Shown: one piece after another, positions 43,414 to 51,802 of the stretch
Position numbering within the stretch: the stretch's first letter is position 1
How the letters are laid out: every line of letters begins with the position of its first letter
Source of the DNA: Streptomyces tibetensis
Lineage (GTDB): Bacteria; Actinomycetota; Actinomycetes; Streptomycetales; Streptomycetaceae
Length of the DNA stretch: 64,000 nucleotides
Direction: 5' to 3'
Assembly (NCBI RefSeq): GCF_007655005.1
Contig: NZ_SZVW01000008.1
Span: 62,001 to 126,000, forward strand
Notes under the pieces: generated by a model
What the model was told of the DNA's origin: nothing
What the model saw: only the letters and a program-made list of their open reading frames with translations
Databases searched by the model: none
Program-made: the position numbers and the translations under genes

Positions 43414-44616
43414 ATGTTCGACTCCGTGCGCGACGACCTGCGCGCCACCCTCGACGAGATCCGCGCCGCCGGCCTGCACAAGCCCGAGCGCGTGATCGGC
43501 AGTCCGCAGTCCGCCACCGTGAACGTCACCGCGGGCGGCCGCCCCGGCGAGGTCCTCAACTTCTGCGCCAACAACTACCTCGGCCTCGCCGACCACCCCG
43601 AGGTCGTCGCCGCCGCCCACGAGGCCCTGGACCGCTGGGGTTACGGCATGGCCTCCGTCCGCTTCATCTGCGGCACCCAGGAGGTGCACAAGGAACTCGA
43701 GGCCAGGCTCTCGGCGTTCCTCGGCCAGGAGGACACCATCCTCTACTCCTCCTGCTTCGACGCCAACGGCGGCGTGTTCGAGACGCTGCTCGGCGCGGAG
43801 GACGCGGTCATCTCCGACGCGCTCAACCACGCCTCCATCATCGACGGCATCCGTCTGTCCAAGGCCCGCCGCCTGCGCTACGCCAACCGCGACCTCGCCG
43901 AGCTGGAGGCCCGCCTCAAGGAGGCCTCCGACGCGCGCCGCCGCCTGATCGTCACCGACGGCGTCTTCTCCATGGACGGATACGTCGCCCCGCTGCGCGA
44001 GATCTGCGACCTCGCCGACCGCTACGACGCGATGGTCATGGTCGACGACTCCCACGCGGTCGGTTTCGTCGGCCCCGGCGGCCGGGGCACGCCCGAACTG
44101 CACGGCGTCATGGACCGCGTCGACATCATCACCGGCACCCTCGGCAAGGCCCTCGGCGGCGCCTCCGGCGGCTACGTCGCGGCCCGCGCCGAGATCGTCG
44201 CCCTGCTGCGCCAGCGCTCGCGGCCGTACCTGTTCTCCAACACGCTCGCCCCGGTGATCGCGGCGGCCTCCCTCAAGGTCATCGACCTGCTGGAGTCGGC
44301 GGACGACCTGCGCGTCCGGCTGGCAGAGAACACGGCCCTGTTCCGCGGCCGCATGACCGAGGAGGGCTTCGACGTGCTCCCCGGCGACCACGCCATCGCC
44401 CCGGTGATGATCGGCGACGCGGCGGTCGCCGGCCGCATGGCGGAGCTGCTGCTGGAACGCGGCGTCTACGTCATCGGCTTCTCGTACCCGGTGGTGCCGC
44501 AGGGCCAGGCCAGGATCCGCGTCCAGCTGTCGGCCGCGCACTCCACGGACGACGTCAACCGCGCGGTGGACGCCTTCGTGGCGGCCCGGGCCCAGCTGGA
44601 CTCCGAGCAGGCCTGA
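43414..44616 (+). CDS. kbl: 2-amino-3-ketobutyrate CoA ligase (glycine C-acetyltransferase)
   Basis: A 400-residue PLP enzyme of the alpha-oxoamine synthase family. It splits 2-amino-3-ketobutyrate with CoA to glycine and acetyl-CoA. The Schiff-base lysine is in [26 protein letters not shown] and [14 protein letters not shown] are typical. ATG 43414 has AGGAGC 9 nt upstream. Partner of tdh. Confidence 0.95.
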   Translation: MFDSVRDDLRATLDEIRAAGLHKPERVIGSPQSATVNVTAGGRPGEVLNFCANNYLGLADHPEVVAAAHEALDRWGYGMASVRFICGTQEVHKELEARLSAFLGQEDTILYSSCFDANGGVFETLLGAEDAVISDALNHASIIDGIRLSKARRLRYANRDLAELEARLKEASDARRRLIVTDGVFSMDGYVAPLREICDLADRYDAMVMVDDSHAVGFVGPGGRGTPELHGVMDRVDIITGTLGKALGGASGGYVAARAEIVALLRQRSRPYLFSNTLAPVIAAASLKVIDLLESADDLRVRLAENTALFRGRMTEEGFDVLPGDHAIAPVMIGDAAVAGRMAELLLERGVYVIGFSYPVVPQGQARIRVQLSAAHSTDDVNRAVDAFVAARAQLDSEQA

Positions 44617-44642
44617 GGGACGCGTTTGAGACAATCGATCGC

Positions 44643-45545
44643 ATGATCGAAGCGCGGCGGCTCCACATCCTCCGGGCGGTGGCCGACCACCGTACGGTGA
44701 CGGCGGCTGCCGCCGCGCTGTATCTCACCCCGTCGGCCGTCTCCCAGCAGCTCGCCGCCCTGGAGCAGGAGACCGGCCACCGGCTCGTCGAGCGAGGCGC
44801 CAAGGGCGTACGGCTCACCCCCGCCGGGGAGATCCTGCTCAACCACACCAATGCGGTCCTCGCCCAGCTGGAGCGGGCCGAGGCCGAGCTCGCCGCGTAC
44901 AGCTCGGGCGCGGCCGGCACCGTCACGGTCGCCTCCTTCGCCACCGGCATCGCCCTGGTCGTCGCGCCCGCCGTGGCCGGTCTCGCCCGGTCGGCACCCG
45001 GGATCCGCATCCGCGTCCAGGACGCCGAGGGCGACGCCAGCCTGCCGATGGTGCTGGACCGGCAGGTCGATGTCGCGGTCGCCGTCGAGTACCGCGGGGC
45101 CCCGCCCGCCGACGACCCGCGACTGGCCCACGTACCGCTGTACGCCGAGCCCTTCGACGCGGTCCTGCCGGTCGGTCACCGCCTGGCGGGCACGCCCGAG
45201 GTGCCGCTCGCCGAACTGGCCAAGGACGCGTGGATCGGCCCGTACCCCGGCAATCCCTGCCATGACGTGGTGGTCCTGGCCTGCGAGAACGCCGGGTTCC
45301 AGCCGCGCATGGAGCACTCCTCGGACGACTTCCGCGCGGTCGTCGCCATCGCCTCCGCCGACGCGGGCGTCGCCCTGGTGCCGCGCTCGGCACTGCGCGG
45401 CATGGACCTCACCGGAGTGGTCGTCCGCCCCGTCGACGGGACGCCCCCCACCCGCCGGGTCTTCGCCGCCGTCCGCAGGGGAGCCGAGGAGCACCCGCTC
45501 ATCCGCCCCGTGCTGGACGCGCTCGGCGCCGCGGCCCGGGTGTGA
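44643..45545 (+). CDS. LysR family transcriptional regulator
   Basis: A 300-residue LysR protein: winged helix with VTAAAAALYLTPSAVSQQLAALEQETGHRL, then a periplasmic-binding-like effector domain. It is on the same strand 26 nt after kbl, so it may regulate or be co-transcribed with tdh-kbl, but LysR genes are usually divergent from targets, so the target is uncertain. ATG 44643 lacks a clear ribosome binding site. Confidence 0.9.
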   Translation: MIEARRLHILRAVADHRTVTAAAAALYLTPSAVSQQLAALEQETGHRLVERGAKGVRLTPAGEILLNHTNAVLAQLERAEAELAAYSSGAAGTVTVASFATGIALVVAPAVAGLARSAPGIRIRVQDAEGDASLPMVLDRQVDVAVAVEYRGAPPADDPRLAHVPLYAEPFDAVLPVGHRLAGTPEVPLAELAKDAWIGPYPGNPCHDVVVLACENAGFQPRMEHSSDDFRAVVAIASADAGVALVPRSALRGMDLTGVVVRPVDGTPPTRRVFAAVRRGAEEHPLIRPVLDALGAAARV

Positions 45546-45563
45546 GCACCTCGTAACGCGGCC

Positions 45564-45598
45564 GTCTCATATCCGGGATAGCGTCCCGGATATGAGAC
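45564..45598 (+). promoter_or_regulatory. 35-bp perfect palindrome spanning the XRE-cupin start codon
   Basis: Two 15-bp perfect arms (GTCTCATATCCGGGA at 45564-45578 and its complement at 45584-45598) flank TAGCG. The start codon ATG 45592 lies within the right arm. Bound protein would block both promoter and start; autoregulation is likely. Confidence 0.85.
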
Positions 45599-46164
45599 AT
45601 GACGAGGTGGACCCCGTCGACGCCCGGCTGGGCGTACGCCTGGCCGAACTGAGGGCCGAACACGGCTGGTCCCTGGGCGAGTTGGCGGACCGCAGCGGGG
45701 TGAGCCGCTCGACCCTGTCCCGGGCCGAGCGGGCGGAGATCAGCCCGACGGCCGCACTCCTGAACCGCCTCTGCGCCGTCTACGGACGCACCATGTCCCA
45801 GCTGCTCAGCGAGGTCGAGGCGGAACCGGAGACGGTGGTCCGCTCCGCCGGGCAGCCCGTGTGGCAGGACCGGGCCTCCGGCTTCGTACGGCGCTCCGTG
45901 TCGCCCCCGCACACCGCCCTGCGCGGCGAGCTGATCGAGGCCCGCCTCGCGCCCGGCGCCGACATCGCCTACGACCGTCCGCCCCTGGCCGGGCTGGAGC
46001 AGCACATCTGGATCCTGGAGGGGGCCCTGGACGTGACCGCCCAGGACACCGAACACCACCTCGCCACCGGCGACTGCCTGAGGATGCGCGTGTGGGGCCC
46101 GACCCGGTTCCGGTGTACCGCTCCCGCGGGCGTGCGGTACCTGCTGGCGGTGGTGCGGCCGTGA
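45592..46164 (+). CDS. XRE family regulator with cupin domain
   Basis: A 190-residue regulator with an N-terminal XRE helix-turn-helix (WSLGELADRSGVSRSTLSRAERAE, about residues 25-48) and a C-terminal cupin (LEQHIWILEGALDVTAQD, HHLATGDCLRMRVWGPTRF). There is no Shine-Dalgarno sequence before ATG 45592, and the start sits inside the 35-bp palindrome, so the mRNA is probably leaderless or nearly so. It is coupled by GTGA overlap to a GNAT gene, a common pairing for regulators of acetyltransferases that modify or detoxify a compound. Confidence 0.9.
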   Translation: MRHDEVDPVDARLGVRLAELRAEHGWSLGELADRSGVSRSTLSRAERAEISPTAALLNRLCAVYGRTMSQLLSEVEAEPETVVRSAGQPVWQDRASGFVRRSVSPPHTALRGELIEARLAPGADIAYDRPPLAGLEQHIWILEGALDVTAQDTEHHLATGDCLRMRVWGPTRFRCTAPAGVRYLLAVVRP

Positions 46165-46688
46165 TCCGCCTGGACGAGGCCAGGCTCCTGGAGCGCGCGG
46201 GGACGTTGGCGGATCTGCTGTGCGACACCGTGAACGGTGGTGCGTCGGTCGGATTCCTCGCCCCGCTCACCCGGGCGGAAGCCCTGACCTGGTGGGAGGA
46301 GCGGGCCGCGGACGTCGCCGCGGGCCGGCTCGCCGTCTGGGTCTCGTGCGAGGGGGAGCGGGTGCTCGGCACCGTGAGCCTGGCCTTCCCCGGCAAGACC
46401 AACAGCCGGCACCGCGCCGAGCTCGTGAAGCTGATGGTGCACCGGGAGGCCCGTGGCCGCGGTCTCGGCCGCGGGCTCCTGGCCACGGCGCAGGACGCGG
46501 CAGCGGCGGCCGGTCTCACTCTCCTGCACCTGGACACCGAGACCGGCAGCCCCGCCGAGCGCCTGTACCGGTCCGCCGGGTGGACCCCGATCGGCGCGAT
46601 CCCCGACTACGCGGCCGATCCCGGCGGGGTGCTGCGGCCGACGACGATCTACTACAAGCGCGTACCGGCAGCCGCTCTCACCAGGTAA
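46161..46688 (+). CDS. GNAT family N-acetyltransferase
   Basis: A 175-residue GNAT protein. The acetyl-CoA-binding motif A is VKLMVHREARGRGLGRGLLATAQ and motif B region is LTLLHLDTETGSPAERLYRSAGWTPIG. The overlap with the XRE-cupin gene (GTGA) implies co-expression and joint control by the 35-bp palindrome. The substrate is probably an amine or amino sugar/antibiotic, not determinable from sequence. Confidence 0.9.
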   Translation: MIRLDEARLLERAGTLADLLCDTVNGGASVGFLAPLTRAEALTWWEERAADVAAGRLAVWVSCEGERVLGTVSLAFPGKTNSRHRAELVKLMVHREARGRGLGRGLLATAQDAAAAAGLTLLHLDTETGSPAERLYRSAGWTPIGAIPDYAADPGGVLRPTTIYYKRVPAAALTR

Positions 46689-46718
46689 TTGTCAGTGGGA
46701 GCCGATACGGTGCCTGCC

Positions 46719-47075
46719 ATGCCGGATGCCGAAGACGTACGACGGATCGCCCTGTCCCTGCCGGACACGACGGAGAAGATCGCCTGGAGCATGCCCACGT
46801 TCCGGGTCGCGGGGAAGATGTTCGCCACGCTGCCGGAGGACGAGACCTCCATCGCCGTGCGCTGCCCCAAGGAGGAGCGGAACGAGCTGGTGCTCGCCGA
46901 GCCGGGGAAGTTCTGGATCGCCGACCACGAGTCCCAGTTCGCCTGGGTGCGGGCCAGGCTCGAAGCCATCGAGGACGAGGGGGAGTTGCGGGACATCCTC
47001 GCCGACTCCTGGCGCCAGGCGGCCCCGACCCGGCTCCTTGAAACCCACCCCCGGCTCGGCCTCCCGGCGCAGTGA
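46719..47075 (+). CDS. MmcQ/YjbR family protein
   Basis: A 118-residue MmcQ/YjbR-like protein (double-wing DNA-binding fold family): DVRRIALSLPDTTEKIAWSMPTFRVAGKMFATL and IRCPKEERNELVLAEP-type segments. Function unknown; not an enzyme by sequence. ATG 46719 is preferred over a frame start at 46689. It converges with the split transketolase genes, 13 nt apart. Confidence 0.88.
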   Translation: MPDAEDVRRIALSLPDTTEKIAWSMPTFRVAGKMFATLPEDETSIAVRCPKEERNELVLAEPGKFWIADHESQFAWVRARLEAIEDEGELRDILADSWRQAAPTRLLETHPRLGLPAQ

Positions 47076-47088
47076 CGTCCGCCCGGTC

Positions 47089-48000
47089 TCACACCCGGAC
47101 GCCCGCCCCGACGAAGCCCCCGATGCGCTCCCGCAGCGACCGGGCGTCGAGGCCGTGGGCGGTGACATGCTCCTCCACCTGCCCGTACCGCCGCAGCTCT
47201 CGGCGTCCCACGCCCAGTCCGAGGACCCGGTGCGGCACATCCGACAGCGCGTCGTTCGCGGCGGCCGTCGAGGTGCCCGCCAGGTAGGGCTCGACGAGGA
47301 CGACGTCCGTCCCTGCCGTCTCGGTGGCCCGGCGCAGGGTGGCGCCGTCGAAGGGGCGGACGGTGGTCGCGTACAGGACGGTGACGTCCAGTCCCTCGGT
47401 GGCGGCGAGTACGGCGTCGAGCATCGGCCCGACGGCGCCCACCACGCCGGAGCGCCCCTCGCGGACCGTACGGAAGCGCTCGCCGTCGACCGGCAGCGCC
47501 TGTCCGTTGGCCTGGACGGACAGCCGTACGTACACCTTGTCATCGCCCGCGGCGACCGCGTGCCGCAGCAGCGTCTCGGCCTCGTCCGGGTGCCCTGGCA
47601 CATGGACGGTCCAGCCGTCCAGGGTGTCGAGCAACGCCACGTCGCCCGGTGCCATGTGGGTGTAGCCGCCGGCCGGCCAGTCGTAGGAGGCGGCGGCGCT
47701 CACCAGCACCGCCCCCGCGTCCTGGTGCCCGAGGTCCAGCTTGACCTGCTCGAAGGGCCGCTCCACGAGGAAGCTGGCGAAGGTGTGCACGACGGGCCGC
47801 AGCCCCGTCAGTGCCAGCCCCGCCGCCGCCCCGATCAGGAGCTGCTCACGGATGCCGACGTCGACGACCCGGCCGGGATGGCGGCGGGCGGCCCCCGCGA
47901 AGCCGTCCGTGCCGATCGCGGCCAGGACCACGGCGACCCGGGGATCCTCGTCGAGGAGCCGGGAGACGACGGGGGCGAAACGGTCACGCATGGTGTCCAT
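47089..48000 (-). CDS. transketolase-like C-terminal subunit
   Basis: A 303-residue protein with transketolase pyrimidine-binding and C-terminal domains (RVVDVGIREQLLIGAAAGLALTG, VVHTFASFLVERPFEQVKLDL, VRPFDGATL). It lacks the ThDP diphosphate-binding half, which is on the adjacent gene, so together they form a split transketolase/deoxyxylulose-synthase-like enzyme. ATG 48000 has AAAGGAA upstream. It is the second gene of a two-gene unit. Confidence 0.9.
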   Translation of the reverse strand: MDTMRDRFAPVVSRLLDEDPRVAVVLAAIGTDGFAGAARRHPGRVVDVGIREQLLIGAAAGLALTGLRPVVHTFASFLVERPFEQVKLDLGHQDAGAVLVSAAASYDWPAGGYTHMAPGDVALLDTLDGWTVHVPGHPDEAETLLRHAVAAGDDKVYVRLSVQANGQALPVDGERFRTVREGRSGVVGAVGPMLDAVLAATEGLDVTVLYATTVRPFDGATLRRATETAGTDVVLVEPYLAGTSTAAANDALSDVPHRVLGLGVGRRELRRYGQVEEHVTAHGLDARSLRERIGGFVGAGVRV

Positions 48001-48027
48001 GGGGAAAGGTTCCTTTCGGTGCGGGGC

Positions 48028-48738
48028 TCAGGCGGACTTCGGCTCGACCCGGGCCACGACCACGTGCGGGCGACCCGGGTGCGGCGCGGTGAAGGCGGCG
48101 TACAGGGCGTCGTGATCACGGCCGTCGACGGTCAGCGCGGACCAGCCCGCCGCCTCGAAGCGGGCGGCGATCCCGCCGGGCCGCGCGTATGCGGCGGAGG
48201 CGTTGTCGACGACGACGGTGTGCAGCCGGTCGAGCCCGGCGGGCCCGGCGAAGGCGATCGCCTCGTGGTTGCTGCCCTCGTCCAACTCGGCGTCCCCGAT
48301 CAGCGCCCACACCCGCGGCTCGTCGAGCCCCTGGGCACGCAGCCCCAGCGCCGTCCCGACGGCGATGGGCAGCCCGTGCCCCAGCGATCCGCTGCCGATC
48401 TCGGCCCCCGGCACGAGCGTCCGGTCGGGGTGGTGGCCGAGCGGGGAGTCGTAGGAGCCGAAGCCGGGCAGCCACTCCACCGGCAGGAAGCGCTTGGCGG
48501 CCAGCACGGCGTAGTACGCCATCGGCCCGTGCCCCTTCGACAGCAGGAACCGGTCCCGTCCCGGGTCCTCCAGGCCCTCCGGGCTCACCCGCAGCACCCG
48601 GTCGTAGAGGACCCACAGCACGTCCAGCGTGGACGTCGCGGCCGGGCCGTGCTTCTCGTCGCCGGTCATCAGGCCCATCAGCCCCGGCAGGTCGGCATAG
48701 GTGTACGCGTGCGTGTGCGTCAGTGTCGCGTCGGTCAT
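48028..48738 (-). CDS. transketolase-like N-terminal subunit
   Basis: A 236-residue ThDP-binding subunit. The diphosphate site is GDAELDEGSNHEAIAFAG with VVVDN; SKGHGPMAYYAVLA and GSLGHGLPIAVGTALGL are transketolase-like. It forms an alpha-2/beta-2-like enzyme with the downstream partner. The start is ATG 48738. It is preceded by a MerR/SoxR-type promoter that places transcription start at, or within a nucleotide of, the start codon, implying leaderless mRNA and redox or drug-responsive control. Substrate is unknown. Confidence 0.88.
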   Translation of the reverse strand: MTDATLTHTHAYTYADLPGLMGLMTGDEKHGPAATSTLDVLWVLYDRVLRVSPEGLEDPGRDRFLLSKGHGPMAYYAVLAAKRFLPVEWLPGFGSYDSPLGHHPDRTLVPGAEIGSGSLGHGLPIAVGTALGLRAQGLDEPRVWALIGDAELDEGSNHEAIAFAGPAGLDRLHTVVVDNASAAYARPGGIAARFEAAGWSALTVDGRDHDALYAAFTAPHPGRPHVVVARVEPKSA

Positions 48739-48745
48739 GACGACG

Positions 48746-48776
48746 AGCGTGCAACCTCAACCAAACTTGAGGTCAA
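48746..48776 (-). promoter_or_regulatory. MerR/SoxR-type overlapping promoter
   Basis: On the minus strand TTGACC (48776-48771) and CACGCT (48751-48746) are separated by 19 bp. The spacer and flank contain the dyad ACCTCAA-6-TTGAGGT (48754-48773). This geometry matches the E. coli soxS promoter, where SoxR acts on an overlong spacer. Confidence 0.8.
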
Positions 48777-48873
48777 GTGGCGTTCGCCGGAAACGGATGC
48801 GCGATCAGCGGTGCGAGTGCGGTATTGTTTCCCTGCGCGTTCGGCCGGGGGAACCCCCAGGTCAGACGGGCAA

Positions 48874-48947
<74 letters not shown>

Positions 48948-48953
48948 CAGAAT

Positions 48954-48991
48954 GATCAGCGGGTCCGCCGGTATCGGCGGGCCCGCTGATC
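48954..48991. terminator. terminator after tRNA-Pro
   Basis: A 16-bp stem GATCAGCGGGTCCGCC / GGCGGGCCCGCTGATC with one G-T wobble and a 6-nt loop; it may also end the convergent GH43 gene. Confidence 0.9.
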
Positions 48992-49013
48992 GCGTCGGAG
49001 GGTCCGGCCGACG

Positions 49014-50015
49014 TCAGCCGCCACCGTCCAGGTCGTCGCACCGGCGCACGATCTCCAGCTCGTGGCCGTCGAGCCGCATCTCGTACAGCTTGCCGCGGGC
49101 GTTCTCGAAGGGCCGGTGGAGGATCATCATCAGCCGGCCGTCGAAGGTGTGAAAGAGCATGCCGTGGCCGCTGTCGTCGCGGACCAGCGGACGGCGTTGC
49201 TCCCACGGCCCCGTGAGGTCCCCGGAGCCGGACACGGCGTAGGTCTGCGCGTAGCCGCCGCTGACCGTGCCGTCCTGGCCGGCCACGTTCTTCTCGTAGG
49301 TCGACCAGAGCATGAGCAGGCAGCCGTCGGGGGTGCGGGACAGCTGGGGGCCGTCGGTGATGTAGGGCGGCAACTGGTGCGGGACGCCGGCGGGAATCTG
49401 CTCACCGGTCCAGGGCGCGTCCGACGCCTTGAAGAGGAACACCGGATCGCCGACCGAGCGGGACAGGTCCGGGGTCAGACGGACCGCCTCCATCGTTCCG
49501 TCGATGGTCTGCAGCCACTCGTGCGCGTACACCATCCAGGGCTGACCGGACGGGTCGACGTACAGCGTGCCGTCCAGGGTCATGAGGTGCTCGGGCGGTA
49601 CCGGGCGCGACGGGTCGAGCACCGTGAAGGGGCCGAGCAGGGAGTCGGAGACCGCGGTGACCGTGCCGCGCATGTGGGTCGGGGTCCGGAAGGGCACACC
49701 CCACTGGTTCGGCGTCGGAACCGGAAGTGGCCGGTCCGCGTTGTGCAGCGTGGTGAACAGGTAGTACCTGCCGTCCCACGCGTGCACTTCCGGCGCCCAC
49801 GCGCCGTCGGTGGCCCAGAGGTCCTCCTGCCCGGCCGTCAGGAAGACCACCACCGGCGGCGTCCAGTCGCGCAGGTCACGGCTGCGATAGACCATCGTGC
49901 CGGTGCCGCCCACGCCCGACACCGCGGGAACGTTGGACGTGTAGAGGTGGTAGGTGCGTGTCGCGTCGTCGGCGACGACGAACGGGTCGTGCAGCGGCAT
50001 GCCGGGAAGCCGCAT
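49014..50015 (-). CDS. GH43-like glycoside hydrolase
   Basis: A 333-residue five-bladed beta-propeller of the GH43 type. The general base aspartate lies in LHDPFVVADD, WAPEVHAWDGRYYL and LDGTLYVDPSGQPWMVYAHEW supply the remaining acidic motif, and the C-terminal GHGMLFHTFDGRLMMILH is typical. No signal peptide, so it would act on imported oligosaccharides such as arabino- or xylo-oligomers. ATG 50015 has an AAAGGA-type ribosome binding site. Confidence 0.87.
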   Translation of the reverse strand: MRLPGMPLHDPFVVADDATRTYHLYTSNVPAVSGVGGTGTMVYRSRDLRDWTPPVVVFLTAGQEDLWATDGAWAPEVHAWDGRYYLFTTLHNADRPLPVPTPNQWGVPFRTPTHMRGTVTAVSDSLLGPFTVLDPSRPVPPEHLMTLDGTLYVDPSGQPWMVYAHEWLQTIDGTMEAVRLTPDLSRSVGDPVFLFKASDAPWTGEQIPAGVPHQLPPYITDGPQLSRTPDGCLLMLWSTYEKNVAGQDGTVSGGYAQTYAVSGSGDLTGPWEQRRPLVRDDSGHGMLFHTFDGRLMMILHRPFENARGKLYEMRLDGHELEIVRRCDDLDGGG

Positions 50016-50048
50016 CGGTGGAGGTCCTTTCCTGACCGCCCGGGACGG

Positions 50049-50585
50049 TCAGATCCCGCAGCCCGCATGCGCCAGCGCCTGCTTCAGCAGCACCCCGTGC
50101 CCGCCCGGCATCTCGCTCTGCACCGCCTCCGAGACGGCGTCCTGCGGGCTGAACCACACCAGGTCGAGGGCGTCCTGCCGAGGCCGGCAGTCGCCCGTCA
50201 CCGGCACGATGTAGGCGAGGGACACCGCGTGCTGGCGCGGGTCGTGGTACGGCGTGACGCCGTGCGTCGGGAAGTACTCCGCGACCGTGAACGGCTGGAG
50301 CGACGCCGGGACGCGGGGCAGCGCGACCGGGCCGAGGTCCTTCTCCAGGTGGCGCAGGAGGGCGTCGCGGACGCGCTCGTGGTGCAGCACGCGGCCGGAT
50401 ACCAGCGTCCGGCTGACCGTGCCGTCGGGCCCGATGCGCAGCAGCAGGCCGACACTGGTCACTTCGCCGCTGTCGTCGACGCGTACCGGGACGGCCTCGA
50501 CGTACAGGATCGGCATGCGGGCACGTGTCATCTCCAGTTCGTCGGAGGACAGCCAGCCGGGCGTGGTTTCGGTCATGTCAGACAT
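50049..50585 (-). CDS. Nudix-like protein (DUF4916-type)
   Basis: A 178-residue protein related to actinobacterial Nudix-like DUF4916 proteins: PILYVEAVPVRVDDSGEVTSVGLLLR, then a degenerate Nudix box VSGRVLHHERVRDALLRHLEKDLG in which only part of the RExxEE set is kept. Activity is therefore uncertain. The start is ATG 50585 (or 50576). It is just upstream of the GH43 gene on the same strand, gap 33 nt, so the two are probably co-transcribed. Confidence 0.75.
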   Translation of the reverse strand: MSDMTETTPGWLSSDELEMTRARMPILYVEAVPVRVDDSGEVTSVGLLLRIGPDGTVSRTLVSGRVLHHERVRDALLRHLEKDLGPVALPRVPASLQPFTVAEYFPTHGVTPYHDPRQHAVSLAYIVPVTGDCRPRQDALDLVWFSPQDAVSEAVQSEMPGGHGVLLKQALAHAGCGI

Positions 50586-50661
50586 TGCTTGATCATACTT
50601 TCAGCCGTTCGGACTTCCTGGGTAGCCGCTTCAGGGGAACTGTGACCGGCCCCACGCCTGT

Positions 50662-51801
50662 TCAATCGTCCTGAGGCCACTCGTTCTGCAGCCGGTAGAC
50701 CCGCAGGGCGTTGTCCCGACCCGCCCAGCGGGCGATCCGCAGCGCGTCCGGCAGGGCCAGCTCGTCGGCGTCCACCCGCTCCTGGAGCAGCCCCGCGAGC
50801 CCCTGCCGGAAGGCGAGCGCCCCGAGGTGGTGGAACTCGGGCACACCGTAGGCGTCGGAGCTGTACAGCAGCTTGCGGAACGGTGTGATCTCCAGGGCCT
50901 CCGCGAGGACCGCACCGGCACGGGCGGGCCCGACGTGGTGGAGGGTGAGGCCGACGTCGAGGTAGACCTGCTCGAAGACCGCCGCCAGGTAGGCGGCCTG
51001 CCGCTGGTAGGGCCAGCAGTGCAGGAGCAGGACGGGGACCGTCCCGGCGGTGAGGTGCAGCCAGTCCGTGAGGTGGGTGGGGTCCACGCGGTGCAGCCGG
51101 ATGTCGTTGTCGCCGAAACCGGTGTGCAGCTGGAGCGGCAGACCGAGGTCGACGGCGGTCCACAGCAGGTGCCGCATGAGGACCGGGTCGTCGAGACGGC
51201 CCCCTCTGCCGAGCCAGGACCGGGCCGCCTTGGTGACCTCCGCGTCCGACGGGCGGGCCGGGTCCAGATCGAAACCGGTGCGGTAGGCCGCAACCGACTT
51301 CACGGCCACCACGCCGGGCCGCCGCACCGCGTCCAGCGCGGCCGTGCGGAAGGCGTCCGCGTAGGTCTCGGGTTCGACGCCCGCGGCCCCCACCGACTCC
51401 GCGACGCCCTCCAGCCGCACGACTTCGTACGACGCCCCGCCCGCGGCCTCGGCGATGTCCCGGGGCGTGGTGATGCGGTCGGGGGCGTAGCCGGTGTCGA
51501 CGCAGAAGACGTCCGTGCCCGTCGCGCGCAGGAAGCGGCGCTGCACCTCGCGCCAGCCGAGTTCCGTGCGGCGGGCGAGGTACTCCCCGGGGGGAGCGTG
51601 CCGGGGCAGGTCGAGCAGGGGCGCGCAGTGCCGGCGCACGGCCACGCCCACCGGGCTGTCGAAGGGCGAGGTGCCCGGCCAGGCCTCGCCCTCCGTGAGG
51701 AGCGACTCGAAGGCGTCCCGGCCGAGGTCGGCCGTGACGGTGCCGTGGCAGTGGTGGTCGACCAGCCGTACGGAGTCGAGCGCCTCGCGGACCGCGGTCA
51801 T
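50662..51801 (-). CDS. amidohydrolase of the FluG N-terminal type
   Basis: A 379-residue TIM-barrel amidohydrolase. The HxH metal site is LVDHHCHGTV, with further metal ligands in LQLHTGFGDND, LLLHCWPY and the conserved SSDAYGVPEF aspartate. In fungal FluG and several bacterial loci such a domain is fused to or paired with a glutamine-synthetase-like enzyme; here the GS-like gene ends 1 nt before this start. It may hydrolyse the gamma-glutamyl amide made by that partner, or another amide. Confidence 0.87.
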   Translation of the reverse strand: MTAVREALDSVRLVDHHCHGTVTADLGRDAFESLLTEGEAWPGTSPFDSPVGVAVRRHCAPLLDLPRHAPPGEYLARRTELGWREVQRRFLRATGTDVFCVDTGYAPDRITTPRDIAEAAGGASYEVVRLEGVAESVGAAGVEPETYADAFRTAALDAVRRPGVVAVKSVAAYRTGFDLDPARPSDAEVTKAARSWLGRGGRLDDPVLMRHLLWTAVDLGLPLQLHTGFGDNDIRLHRVDPTHLTDWLHLTAGTVPVLLLHCWPYQRQAAYLAAVFEQVYLDVGLTLHHVGPARAGAVLAEALEITPFRKLLYSSDAYGVPEFHHLGALAFRQGLAGLLQERVDADELALPDALRIARWAGRDNALRVYRLQNEWPQDD

Positions 51802-51802
51802 G

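Noticed and set aside
42237-44642. Open frame extending 802 codons upstream of the LysR gene
   Set aside because: Runs through tdh and kbl in another frame and is Arg/Pro-rich; the LysR homology starts only at 44643.
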